Of a stretch of DNA of 64,000 nucleotides, positions 1 through 8,153 are shown in pieces. The notes below the pieces were generated by a model that saw nothing but the letters and a program-made list of their open reading frames with translations, was not told where the DNA came from and did not search any database. The stretch lies in the IMG/VR virus record IMGVR_UViG_3300011934_000017, positions 1 through 64,000 of that record; one strand, given 5' to 3'. Position 1 is the stretch's first letter. Each line of letters begins with the position of its first letter. This stretch comes from a virus. The position numbers were made by a program, and so were the translations under genes.

Positions 1-1
1 T

Positions 2-2650
2 GGTTCTCCGACAATGGGCGAAGGGCAGAGTCAAGACCTTGTACTTGAAGTTACCTATCAAGACGGTACTACTGAGCCACGCACTGCTTTCGAGTGGGCA
101 AGCTCTAACACCGCCGTAGCTACTGTGAATGCTTCCGGCAAAGTGCAGGCAGTTAACAATCTGCTGTCCAATCGTACTCTTATCATTTCAGCCGAGTACA
201 AAGAAAACGGTAAGACGGTAACTGCCAATCTGTCCCTGACTGTGACTGACGACACGAACTATCCTGTGAGTGCTGCTATCAAAGGTCCTGAAACAGTTAA
301 CGAAGATACTACCGTTACGTACACCCTTGAAGTTACCTTCCAAGATAGCTCTAAGGCCGTGCAGCCTGTATCGTCGTTTACTGTCTCTGACTCAGCGCTT
401 GGTACTATCACAAGCGATGGTCGCCTGACAGCGCCAGCTACAGTTTCTTCCAATGTTACTGGTCAAGTTCTTGCTGACTACACGCTAGATGGCACCACTG
501 TTTCGGCTGTTCTGGATATCACTGTTACAGACATTACGGTTTATCCTGCGTCTGCTAACATCATCGGTCCGTCTAACGTCGATGAAGAGTCTTCAACGAC
601 CTACATGTTAGAAGTCACCTTCAGCGATGCTACCAAGCGTAACGTAACGGTCTCTGATTGGGCAAGCAGCGATAACACAGTCGGTGTTATTGGTGCCTCT
701 ACAGGTGTTCTGAATACCCTGACAATCAGCGACGATTCTGCAATTTCGATTTCTGCAAGCTTCACAGAAAACGGCGTCACGGTGTCCGATAGCAAGAACA
801 TCATTGTTTCGGACACCACGAACTATCCAGTTAGCGCTGTTGTTCAAGGCAACAATGTTCTAACAGAAGGTGGGGGTGCAGTTACCTACAGCTTGAACGT
901 TAGCTTTAGTGACGGGCAGTCTCAGATAATGCCTGCTGCGTGGACTCAGACCAACACAAACGCAGGTACGCTAGACGCTTCGACAGGTTCGTTTATTCCC
1001 GCTTCCAACATTGTAGGCGGCGATAAGACAACCAAGATCGAAGGCACGTATACGCTGAACGGACAGACCGTGAAAGCTTCTGTCAACGTTACTGTTGAAG
1101 ATTTGACAGCTTATCCGACTAGCGCTACAATCGTTGGGCCTACAAGTGTAGATGAAGAAACAACGGTTACATACGAACTGCGTGTGGACTTTGATGATTC
1201 TTCTACATTGACCGTTCCAGCTACCGACTTCACTTCCAGTAATCCTGCTGCGGGTACAATCGACTCTGCTACAGGTGAGTTTGTCGCTGCTGTTAACGAT
1301 ACCGGCAGCAACGTATCGACGACGATTTCCGCATCATGGGAAGTTGATGGTGTTGTTCAGACAGGTACGCTGAACGTTGGTGTTGTTGATACCACAGTGT
1401 ACGTTGCTTCTACTCAGATCATTGGCCCAACAACACTCAATGAAGGTGAGTCAGCTACATACACCTTTGAACTAACCTACGATGATGGTATTTCCGCTAT
1501 TGTTGTAGTTCGTGATTGGGCTGTAGACAACACTACTGCGGCGACCATTACACAAGATGGTGAGCTTACCGTAAATAGCATCACTTCTGATCGTAACGTA
1601 ACGATTACAGCTTCTTATACGGACGATAAGGGTGTGCCGCACGGACAGTCTTTGATCGTTGACCTGAAAGACACGATCCTACGTCCTGTGTCGTTGCAAA
1701 TCAACGGTCCTGCGACTTTGCTTGAAGGTAGTCCAGGCACGTACTCTTCCGTCGTTACTTACGACAACGGAAGCACTGCTGGTGCCACTGTGACAGACTG
1801 GGCAATCACGCCCACAAGTCTGGGCAACTTCATTGGAAATGACCTTACTTCCAACGATATTGATGCAGACGAAAGCGGTACTATCACATGTTCCTATACT
1901 GAAAATGGAAGCACTGTATTTGGAACCAAGCCTATCACCGTGGAGCATATCTATCCCGATGGTGCTACGGTAACAGGCGTTGCTACTGTTAGTTCAGATG
2001 AGGTACAGACTTACAAGCTGTCTGTTTCACGTAGTGACGGTTCTAACACAGATGAAGTCGCCGCTTGGTCTATCAATTCTCAGATCGACGTTGATGGAAA
2101 TCCTGTAGTAGCGCCAGCCACCATTGACAGTGCTGGAGTCTTAACTGTTGGTACCGTTACAGAGGACGTTACGATTACCATCGAAGGCACATACGTTGAG
2201 AACGGTGTTACCGTTTCAAACACTCTTGACGTTGCTTTGGTAGTTAGCTTAGTTTCTGCTACCGCTGTGCCTAAGTGGGGCTTTGCAGGTTATGTGACGC
2301 CTGACTTTAACGTTGGCTTCTCTGGTCCACAAGCTTTCATTGACTCTCTTGTTAATGAAATGCCTGATCGTGAAAGCGGTCACACAATCACCTATCAGCT
2401 TGCTGCTGACGAGTATGCGTATTATGCTTGCCCGAAAGACATGGGTGAACCTACGTTTGTAGACATGGCAAGCAGCTTCAGCGGTGGTTGGGATGGGGCT
2501 TCGTGGTTAGATGATTATTCTAATCTGGATAATAAAGGTCCTGTAGAAGTAATGTACGATGCAGGAAATGGACCCGAACCATGGCTTATTTATCGTACCG
2601 ATTGGACGGGTCCGAATAGCAGTCCCGTCAATTTTCGAATTGACTTTTAA
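2..2650 (+). CDS. Ig-repeat tail fibre/adhesin, 5' end outside window
   Basis: The reading frame is open to the left edge (codons before the first ATG at 14 read G-S-P-T, matching the repeat consensus), so the gene starts upstream. About 750 residues are seven to eight tandem ~90-residue beta-sandwich repeats of the bacterial Ig-like type, each opening with a P-x-S-A-x-I-x-GP-x-x-V-x-E pattern and a T-Y-x-LEV-x-F-x-D strand; boundaries fall near 259, 538, 823, 1111, 1399, 1681 and 1951. The last ~125 residues (from about 2270) form a different domain with WDGASWLDDYSN and YRTDWTGP motifs, shared with the genes at 3431 and 4029. Ig stalks with a variable tip are typical of virion fibres or host-surface adhesins. 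The exact virion location is inferred. The gene is followed by an intrinsic terminator. Confidence 0.75.
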   Translation, partial: GSPTMGEGQSQDLVLEVTYQDGTTEPRTAFEWASSNTAVATVNASGKVQAVNNLLSNRTLIISAEYKENGKTVTANLSLTVTDDTNYPVSAAIKGPETVNEDTTVTYTLEVTFQDSSKAVQPVSSFTVSDSALGTITSDGRLTAPATVSSNVTGQVLADYTLDGTTVSAVLDITVTDITVYPASANIIGPSNVDEESSTTYMLEVTFSDATKRNVTVSDWASSDNTVGVIGASTGVLNTLTISDDSAISISASFTENGVTVSDSKNIIVSDTTNYPVSAVVQGNNVLTEGGGAVTYSLNVSFSDGQSQIMPAAWTQTNTNAGTLDASTGSFIPASNIVGGDKTTKIEGTYTLNGQTVKASVNVTVEDLTAYPTSATIVGPTSVDEETTVTYELRVDFDDSSTLTVPATDFTSSNPAAGTIDSATGEFVAAVNDTGSNVSTTISASWEVDGVVQTGTLNVGVVDTTVYVASTQIIGPTTLNEGESATYTFELTYDDGISAIVVVRDWAVDNTTAATITQDGELTVNSITSDRNVTITASYTDDKGVPHGQSLIVDLKDTILRPVSLQINGPATLLEGSPGTYSSVVTYDNGSTAGATVTDWAITPTSLGNFIGNDLTSNDIDADESGTITCSYTENGSTVFGTKPITVEHIYPDGATVTGVATVSSDEVQTYKLSVSRSDGSNTDEVAAWSINSQIDVDGNPVVAPATIDSAGVLTVGTVTEDVTITIEGTYVENGVTVSNTLDVALVVSLVSATAVPKWGFAGYVTPDFNVGFSGPQAFIDSLVNEMPDRESGHTITYQLAADEYAYYACPKDMGEPTFVDMASSFSGGWDGASWLDDYSNLDNKGPVEVMYDAGNGPEPWLIYRTDWTGPNSSPVNFRIDF

Positions 2651-2660
2651 TCAGTAACCT

Positions 2661-2684
2661 AAGGGCGAGTACGCTCGCCCTTTT
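2661..2684 (+). terminator. Intrinsic terminator after Ig-repeat gene
   Basis: A perfect 9-bp stem (2661-2669 with 2674-2682) closed by a TACG tetraloop is followed by a short T run. It sits 10 nt after the stop codon of the Ig-repeat gene. Confidence 0.85.
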
Positions 2685-2704
2685 ATCTCAAATGAGGTGT
2701 TAAA

Positions 2705-3415
2705 ATGGCAGTCCCACTTACGTCGTTTCTTTCGAAAGCTAGTCCGGCAATTCCGTTTCTGTTGAAAGACACAGACTTGCGCGGGGGTTATCGCGTTGTG
2801 TCTACAGAAGCCGATCGTGACGCTATCCCTACAGGTGCGAAAGCTCCAGGTATGTTGGTGTTCGTAACAGAAAACTCTACGTTCTTCCAATGGGATGGTG
2901 CAGCATTCCAACCGTTGGACGTTACGTCTATGGTAAATACCGGTACCGGTCTTACTATGGAAGCTGACGCTATCACTGTTGATACTGCACATCTGGATAC
3001 GTTGTACGCCCCGGTGACACACGATCATGATGCCAAGTATGCTGATATCAACCACGATCATGATACCCAGTATTCGGCGTTGACTCACGACCATGATGGT
3101 GATTATGCTCCGGCGACACACGATCATGATGCCAAGTATGCTGATATCAACCACGATCATGATACCCAGTATGCTGATATCAACCACGATCATGATGGTG
3201 ATTATGCTCCGGTAGTACACACGCATGATACCCAGTATGCTGATATCAACCACGATCATGATTCACAATACGCGGCGCTGACCCACTCTCACGCTTTTGC
3301 GAGTCTAACCGAAGTTCCGAAAGTAACAGCTATGCCCGGTGTTACTATTTCTACTTCTGAGCCTGCTCCTACTGACGGTGAAGACGGCGATCTTTGGTTT
3401 GTTATCGCACCTTAA
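2705..3415 (+). CDS. Tail fibre with HxH decapeptide repeats
   Basis: 236 residues. The N-terminal ~80 residues (VPLTSFLSKASPAIPFLLKD...) are clearly related to the N-terminus of the minus-strand protein at 51267-52067, so this is probably a shared attachment module. Residues ~103-200 hold nine H-x-H motifs spaced ten residues apart (HDHDxxYADIN type), ending in HSH. In T4 gp37, HxH motifs in trimeric fibres bind iron ions along the needle axis; a similar metal-threaded trimer is inferred here. The C-terminus carries a short TDGEDGDLWFV element common at the end of phage fibre proteins. ATG at 2705, with GAGG upstream at about 2694. It follows a terminator, so it may have its own promoter. 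Confidence 0.75.
   Translation: MAVPLTSFLSKASPAIPFLLKDTDLRGGYRVVSTEADRDAIPTGAKAPGMLVFVTENSTFFQWDGAAFQPLDVTSMVNTGTGLTMEADAITVDTAHLDTLYAPVTHDHDAKYADINHDHDTQYSALTHDHDGDYAPATHDHDAKYADINHDHDTQYADINHDHDGDYAPVVHTHDTQYADINHDHDSQYAALTHSHAFASLTEVPKVTAMPGVTISTSEPAPTDGEDGDLWFVIAP
3016..3073 (+). repeat. 58-bp perfect direct repeat, copy 1
   Basis: This 58-bp stretch is repeated without mismatch at 3115-3172 (offset 99 bp). Both copies encode HxH decapeptides of the fibre and keep the reading frame. Confidence 0.9.
3115..3172 (+). repeat. 58-bp perfect direct repeat, copy 2
   Basis: Identical to 3016-3073. Recombination between the copies would remove 33 codons in frame. Confidence 0.9.
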
Positions 3416-3430
3416 TCGTTAGGAGGTTCC

Positions 3431-3979
3431 ATGGCTATTCTTACAAAACATCAAGGTACCATACGGAGTCTGAGTCGAGAAGATGTAGTCTTTAAACAAG
3501 GCGGTACGACAGTGCCGCCGGAACAAGGACTCATTAAAGTCTCCGATGTTTGGTACCCTCTGTTTCCCGCACTATCTCAAGCACATTGGGGTTATGCTCA
3601 ATACGCCGGACCCGATCTGATTGAAAATGGTTATTTGGGTCCTCAATCGTTCATTGAAGAAAATCTGACTTCACGACTTCCAGTTAAAAGTGGTGAAACT
3701 CTTACGTATAATCTGCCGGACGGTCAAACGTATGCGTACTTTGCCCATCCTGTTTCCTTTGGCGTTGCCTTGTTTACTGATCTAACAAGTAGCTTCCAAG
3801 GTTCGTGGGATGGCGCTAAGTGGTTAGATGACTTTTCTAACTTTGATGAAACTGGTCCTATTGAAGTCACTTTCGACGACGGTACTGGTCCTGCACAATG
3901 GTACGTATATCGTACTGATTGGGCGGGTCCTAGTTCTGATCCTTCACCGTTCCAGATTGATTATCCAAATCAACCTTAA
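3431..3979 (+). CDS. WDG-domain virion protein, paralog 1
   Basis: 182 residues, function not recognised. The N-terminal ~50 residues (LSREDVVFKQGG..., ending VWYPLF) align with the N-terminus of the next gene. The rest (from about residue 53) is the domain seen at the end of the first gene: WGYAQY, GPQSFIEE, SSFQGSWDGAKW, TGPIEVTFDDGTGP and VYRTDWAGP. A good AGGAGG Shine-Dalgarno (3421-3426) precedes ATG 3431. Its position between fibre genes suggests a small accessory adhesin or fibre tip; that is inference. A terminator follows directly. Confidence 0.7.
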   Translation: MAILTKHQGTIRSLSREDVVFKQGGTTVPPEQGLIKVSDVWYPLFPALSQAHWGYAQYAGPDLIENGYLGPQSFIEENLTSRLPVKSGETLTYNLPDGQTYAYFAHPVSFGVALFTDLTSSFQGSWDGAKWLDDFSNFDETGPIEVTFDDGTGPAQWYVYRTDWAGPSSDPSPFQIDYPNQP

Positions 3980-3984
3980 CGCTC

Positions 3985-4015
3985 AAAAAGCGGCTCTTTT
4001 GGGCCGCTTTTTGTA
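3985..4015 (+). terminator. Intrinsic terminator
   Basis: A perfect 10-bp stem (3985-3994 with 4003-4012) has an 8-nt loop, and its 3' arm ends in five T's. It lies between the two WDG-domain paralogs, so they need not be co-transcribed at equal level. Confidence 0.9.
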
Positions 4016-4028
4016 TCTGGAGATAATA

Positions 4029-4628
4029 ATGTCTGTTATAGTAAAAGACAGCGATGCACTTAAAAACATAACGCCTGCCGAATTTAAAATCAAACACTCT
4101 GGAAATGTAGTATCGCCGTTAAAAGGTTTGCTAAAGCACTCTGGAACGTGGCAACCTCTTTGGGCGGATACGTCTACAGAACCTGACGAACCAGCTACAG
4201 ACTCCCCTCTACCTGCAGGTGTTCCTCGTTGGGGAATTGCGCAATTTGCAGACACAGACTTCACAGGCGGCAAAACTGATCCTAACGCTGACGGTCAGCC
4301 CTATCAGCGCTGGACAGGCCCGCAAGACTTCATTGACACCATGTTGCAGACCTATGATTCGTCTTTGACTGTTACGATGGATGTTCCTTTTCCCGACTAC
4401 GGCTACTTTGCTGTTAAAGCGTCTGATGGTCAAGCTACTTTCTTAGATTCTCAGTACGGCTTTCCAGGTGGTTGGGATGGTGCTCAGTGGGAAGATGGTG
4501 GATTTGGTTCAGAAACTGGGCCTATCACAGTGACTTACGATGACGGTTCCGGACCTGCTCCTTGGCTTGTTTATCGCACAGATTTCTCTGGCATAGGCCA
4601 AATGACGTGGAATGTAACTATTGCATGA
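4029..4628 (+). CDS. WDG-domain virion protein, paralog 2
   Basis: 199 residues. ATG 4029 with GGAG at 4019-4022 is preferred; the frame is open further upstream but would cross the terminator and the preceding gene. Full-length paralog of the gene at 3431: N-terminal EFKIKHSGNVVSPLKGLLKH, a Pro/Glu/Ser linker, then WGIAQF, TGPQDFIDT, GGWDGAQWEDG, TGPITVTYDDGSGP and VYRTDFSG. The domain differs from its siblings by an insert rich in D, N and G near residues 78-92. Function unknown; likely virion surface, by context. Confidence 0.7.
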   Translation: MSVIVKDSDALKNITPAEFKIKHSGNVVSPLKGLLKHSGTWQPLWADTSTEPDEPATDSPLPAGVPRWGIAQFADTDFTGGKTDPNADGQPYQRWTGPQDFIDTMLQTYDSSLTVTMDVPFPDYGYFAVKASDGQATFLDSQYGFPGGWDGAQWEDGGFGSETGPITVTYDDGSGPAPWLVYRTDFSGIGQMTWNVTIA

Positions 4629-4631
4629 GTG

Positions 4632-4637
4632 TAAATA
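4632..4637 (+). promoter_or_regulatory. TAAATA box, possible late promoter
   Basis: GTGTAAATACTATG lies 51 nt before the ATG at 4688. TAAATA recurs in several + strand gene gaps and resembles the core of T4 late promoters (TATAAATA). A promoter role is inferred. Confidence 0.3.
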
Positions 4638-4687
4638 CTATGTAAATCGCGGTGTCTCAAGCCCGCTACTATACCATAGGAGGTATT

Positions 4688-6157
4688 ATGTTTTTTGTTT
4701 CTATTGCGGCAAAAGGAATCGATCCTGAGGCATTTGCGTGGCTAGTTTTTACTCGTTCCACGAAGATGCAACTCAAAGGGTACAATCAACGCCACACTCT
4801 AGTTCTGTCTAAGGGTGATATATTTGGTGTCCGCAGAACCCGCTCAAACACCTACCAGATGGTAAAATCTGATTCTCTCCATGTCCTGTATCGCAACGTG
4901 CCTGCCGAAACATACAATCGTATTCTGAAAAATTGCATTGCATACAAAGGCACTCCTATTACGGAAGAAGAGGTAGAAGATGGCTTTAGTAGGAGTCGGC
5001 GAGTCTCTACCACAGAATCCACTCAGAAGTCCAACAAGCGAACGGATGACTTTTATAAACCGGGTTCTCGCATAATTGAGAAGTACCAGATTGATCAGAA
5101 TAACTATCAGTGGCGCAAGCTGCGAGAAGCTAATATCAAAGTGCTGTCTAAGAAACAAGGCAAGATTAAAGGGCTACTTAACTCTGGCGATGTTATAGGT
5201 CTTCGATACTCTACACCTGCACGCGGTGGTTACGTTCTTCTTGACGGAAACAAACGAATCAACATATCTCATGAAATGTACTCCGAACTTGTTCATGCTT
5301 CCCGAGTGCTTCCTGATTCTCAGCAAAAAGATGATGTGGTCGATCTTGGAAGTGGTTTGTCTGATTCTGAAATAAAAGAAAAGATGCAGGAAGAGGCCAA
5401 AGTTGCCAAAGAGCGAAAAGCCAAGAATGCTCCTGCGCCGGTAGAGGAAGAGCCTATCGAAAAGCTGTATGATATAGGTGATCTTTCAGACGACGAGCTT
5501 CTGGAACAAAATACATTCAAAAAAGACAAACGCAATCGTAATCTACGGCGAATGGTAAGAAAGCTGTTGGAAGTACCGGAACAAGATGTTTGGGTAGACG
5601 AAGATGAAGCTAAAGAAAAGGACTTCGAGGATGAAGAGCTGGAAGATGTAGATGCTGAGTCGGAAGCTCCAGAAGAGTCTGAAGACTTTGAAGACGAAGA
5701 GGATAACGACGATGGACTGGACGATAATCTTTCCGATGACCTTCCTGATGATTCTGATAACGACGATTCTGACGGTGAGTTTGAAGACGAGGAAGACCTT
5801 GAAGATGAAGAAGACCCAGAAGAAGCCGAACGCAAAGAAAGTCGAGTAGTTGAAGAGCTGCAACCTGGAAACATTGTTCAAATCAAGAAAGGAACTAAGC
5901 GGAAGCTTGTTGTTATTGACGCTTCTCCTATGGAAAGGAATGAGAATTTAATAGAGTATATCCTGCATGATCCAACAGCCGACGAAGACGACCAAGACTT
6001 TAGCTTATATAGGCTGCGTCTGAACGTTAATACCACTTTTGCTAAGTTCGAAGAAAGTGCGGACCTTTTGGATGAAACATTCGATGACAAACAGTTAAAA
6101 GCAATACAGGACTCTATGGAATATGCTGACATTAAATCTATCTCTTTCGTCAAATAG
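4688..6157 (+). CDS. Acidic protein of unknown function, probable virion or assembly protein
   Basis: 489 residues from ATG 4688, chosen because a full AGGAGG (4678-4683) stands 4 nt upstream; an in-frame GTG at 4652 lacks this. The N-terminal ~220 residues contain two weakly similar segments, each with an (S)GDxxGxR strand followed by a Y-x-x-hydrophobic stretch, suggesting a duplicated small beta-barrel. Residues ~300-390 are extremely acidic (D/E runs with S) and probably disordered. A basic-hydrophobic element (QPGNIVQIKKGTKRKLVVID) follows at about 397-416. No family recognised. It is 10 nt upstream of the ligase start. Confidence 0.6.
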   Translation: MFFVSIAAKGIDPEAFAWLVFTRSTKMQLKGYNQRHTLVLSKGDIFGVRRTRSNTYQMVKSDSLHVLYRNVPAETYNRILKNCIAYKGTPITEEEVEDGFSRSRRVSTTESTQKSNKRTDDFYKPGSRIIEKYQIDQNNYQWRKLREANIKVLSKKQGKIKGLLNSGDVIGLRYSTPARGGYVLLDGNKRINISHEMYSELVHASRVLPDSQQKDDVVDLGSGLSDSEIKEKMQEEAKVAKERKAKNAPAPVEEEPIEKLYDIGDLSDDELLEQNTFKKDKRNRNLRRMVRKLLEVPEQDVWVDEDEAKEKDFEDEELEDVDAESEAPEESEDFEDEEDNDDGLDDNLSDDLPDDSDNDDSDGEFEDEEDLEDEEDPEEAERKESRVVEELQPGNIVQIKKGTKRKLVVIDASPMERNENLIEYILHDPTADEDDQDFSLYRLRLNVNTTFAKFEESADLLDETFDDKQLKAIQDSMEYADIKSISFVK

Positions 6158-6167
6158 GAGCGTTGTC

Positions 6168-8144
6168 GTGCCTCCTCGTCCTTCTTGGTTCAATCTACGT
6201 GCGATTAAAAAGAATCCGGCTGACTATGTGCAAGACCTAAATAAAAAAGAGTCGGTTGATCTTGCACAATATATGGATTATCGGTATCATGAAAAGAATA
6301 AGCCTGTCGTCGATGATGAAGTATACGACCTTCTTATCGATCATATCAAAGACAAGTATCCGAAGGCTGCTTACCTAAAGAAAGTCGGACACAAAGTAAC
6401 GACAAAAGGACGCAAAGAGGTCCAGCTTCCTGTTCACATGTCCTCACTGAGTAAGATTAAACCTTCTTCTACAGGGATTGAAAGTCATATACAAGGAAGC
6501 TTGGTCGTATCTGAAAAGCTGGACGGAATTAGTCTGCTGCTTGAATACAAGAACGGTGTTCCTTACGCTTGCTATACGCGGGGAAATGGCGTTCGAGGAC
6601 AAGATGTTTCTGGTGTGCTGTCTGCGCTAGACATTCCAAAACGTGTATCTGTCAAAGCGGAATTTTACGTTCGATGCGAGTTTATTATCAAGCGTAAATC
6701 GTTCACGGACAAACATGCCAGCTCTTCTGGAAAAGGTACGTACAAGACAAGTCGAAACATGGGTGGTGGTCTACTGACACGTAACGAACCTTCTTCTGCC
6801 GTTCGTGACTTTGATGTTGTAGCTTACGAAATACCTAAAGGCAAAGGTGCTGGTAAGCCTATTTCACAACAGCTTGCTGAACTGAAGCGCATGGGCTTTA
6901 GTGTTGTTCGACATAAGAAATATTCTGGTCTTACCGTAGATCGCCTGACTAAGATTCATGACAACGTTCGAGCCAAGTCTCCTTACGATGTTGATGGAAT
7001 TGTGGTAGCTCAAGATAAAGCGTATCGTGTATCGTCCAGTAATCCAAAACACGCGAAAGCATTCAAGGTCAATTCTCTTGAGGCAACCAAAATCGTCAAA
7101 GTGAAAGACATTGTTTGGAAGCGTTCTCGCCACGGCAAATGGATTCCTCGTGTTGTTGTTGATCCTGTTCAACTTGGTGGTGTTTCTGTGACGTCCTTTA
7201 CAGGGCATAGCTACTACTACATTCAAAACGGTTTCCGGTACCAAGATCGTAACAAGCAACTTCCTGTACGCCCGTTAAACGTAGGTGCAGAGATTCGCGT
7301 AGTGAGAAGTGGTGACGTTATTCCGTACATCATGGAAGTCGTTAAACCTGCGCGTAAACCCGCACAGCCTGATGTTGCATTCACGTTAGACAATACAGGC
7401 GTTCACGCTTTAGATATCGTAGAAAAAGGCGCCAAGCTCGACGACACTCAGAAAGTCCAGCGTATTGTCCACTTCTTTAGCGCTATGCAAATGAAAGGTA
7501 TTAAAAGCGGTATTGTGGAAAAGCTTTATGCTTCAGGCTTTAAAACCCTGCGTTCGATTCTACATGCTCCACCAGAAAAGCTTATGAAAGCTGAAGGTAT
7601 CCAACAAAAGACAGCCGAGAACATCGTTAAGACCGTTCAACTAGGTCTTGCTAAGAATGCGACGTTTGCCAATCTGGGTTATGCAAGTTCAATCTTCGGT
7701 GACAAGATAGGTAGAACGAAGCTTCAGGCCACAATCGACGAAATTCCGGATATTGTTCAACTGTCTACGACGCTCAGCCCTCTTCAGCTTCGAGATAGAA
7801 TAGCGGAAGTAGAAGGCATTAAAACTCAGGCTACCATCATTGCGAAACGATTGCCTAAGTTCATTCGCTTCTTGGAGCTTAATCGAATCAAGATCGGAAG
7901 TGAAGTTAAGCAGAAGAAACAAAGCAGCCGACTGGAAGGCATGAAGGTGCTGTTTACTTCCGTTCGTGATGACGACCTGCTTACCGCTATTCAGGCTAAC
8001 GGTGGTCAGAAAGCTAGTTCTGTTAAGTCTGCTACCCATCTTGTTATCAAGCCCGGTGCCTCTAACAAGAAGACAGATGAGGCTGAAGAGCTAGGAATCC
8101 CTATGCTCACCGTCGATGAATTCCGTAAGAAATTTAAACTTTAA
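6168..8144 (+). CDS. ligA: NAD+-dependent DNA ligase (LigA-type), no zinc finger
   Basis: 658 residues from GTG 6168 (GGAG at 6157-6160). Seals nicks in duplex DNA through an adenylated lysine using NAD+. Domain Ia (NMN binding) shows YHEKNKPVVDDEVYD near residues 40-55. The adenylation motif KLDG has Lys117, followed by RGNGVRGQDVS. VRCEF and YDVDGIVV match later nucleotidyltransferase motifs. An OB-like region, a helix-hairpin-helix region (residues ~435-530) and a C-terminal BRCT domain (SRLEGMKVLFTS onward, last ~75 residues) follow. The four-cysteine zinc finger normally between OB and HhH is absent: no cysteine lies in that stretch. Likely acts in phage replication or repair, although it sits among virion genes. 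Confidence 0.9.
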   Translation: MPPRPSWFNLRAIKKNPADYVQDLNKKESVDLAQYMDYRYHEKNKPVVDDEVYDLLIDHIKDKYPKAAYLKKVGHKVTTKGRKEVQLPVHMSSLSKIKPSSTGIESHIQGSLVVSEKLDGISLLLEYKNGVPYACYTRGNGVRGQDVSGVLSALDIPKRVSVKAEFYVRCEFIIKRKSFTDKHASSSGKGTYKTSRNMGGGLLTRNEPSSAVRDFDVVAYEIPKGKGAGKPISQQLAELKRMGFSVVRHKKYSGLTVDRLTKIHDNVRAKSPYDVDGIVVAQDKAYRVSSSNPKHAKAFKVNSLEATKIVKVKDIVWKRSRHGKWIPRVVVDPVQLGGVSVTSFTGHSYYYIQNGFRYQDRNKQLPVRPLNVGAEIRVVRSGDVIPYIMEVVKPARKPAQPDVAFTLDNTGVHALDIVEKGAKLDDTQKVQRIVHFFSAMQMKGIKSGIVEKLYASGFKTLRSILHAPPEKLMKAEGIQQKTAENIVKTVQLGLAKNATFANLGYASSIFGDKIGRTKLQATIDEIPDIVQLSTTLSPLQLRDRIAEVEGIKTQATIIAKRLPKFIRFLELNRIKIGSEVKQKKQSSRLEGMKVLFTSVRDDDLLTAIQANGGQKASSVKSATHLVIKPGASNKKTDEAEELGIPMLTVDEFRKKFKL

Positions 8145-8153
8145 GGAACAATC

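Noticed and set aside
5320-5874. Long Ser-rich minus-strand frame
   Set aside because: It is the antisense of the acidic D/E-rich part of the gene at 4688; composition and lack of a Shine-Dalgarno explain it.
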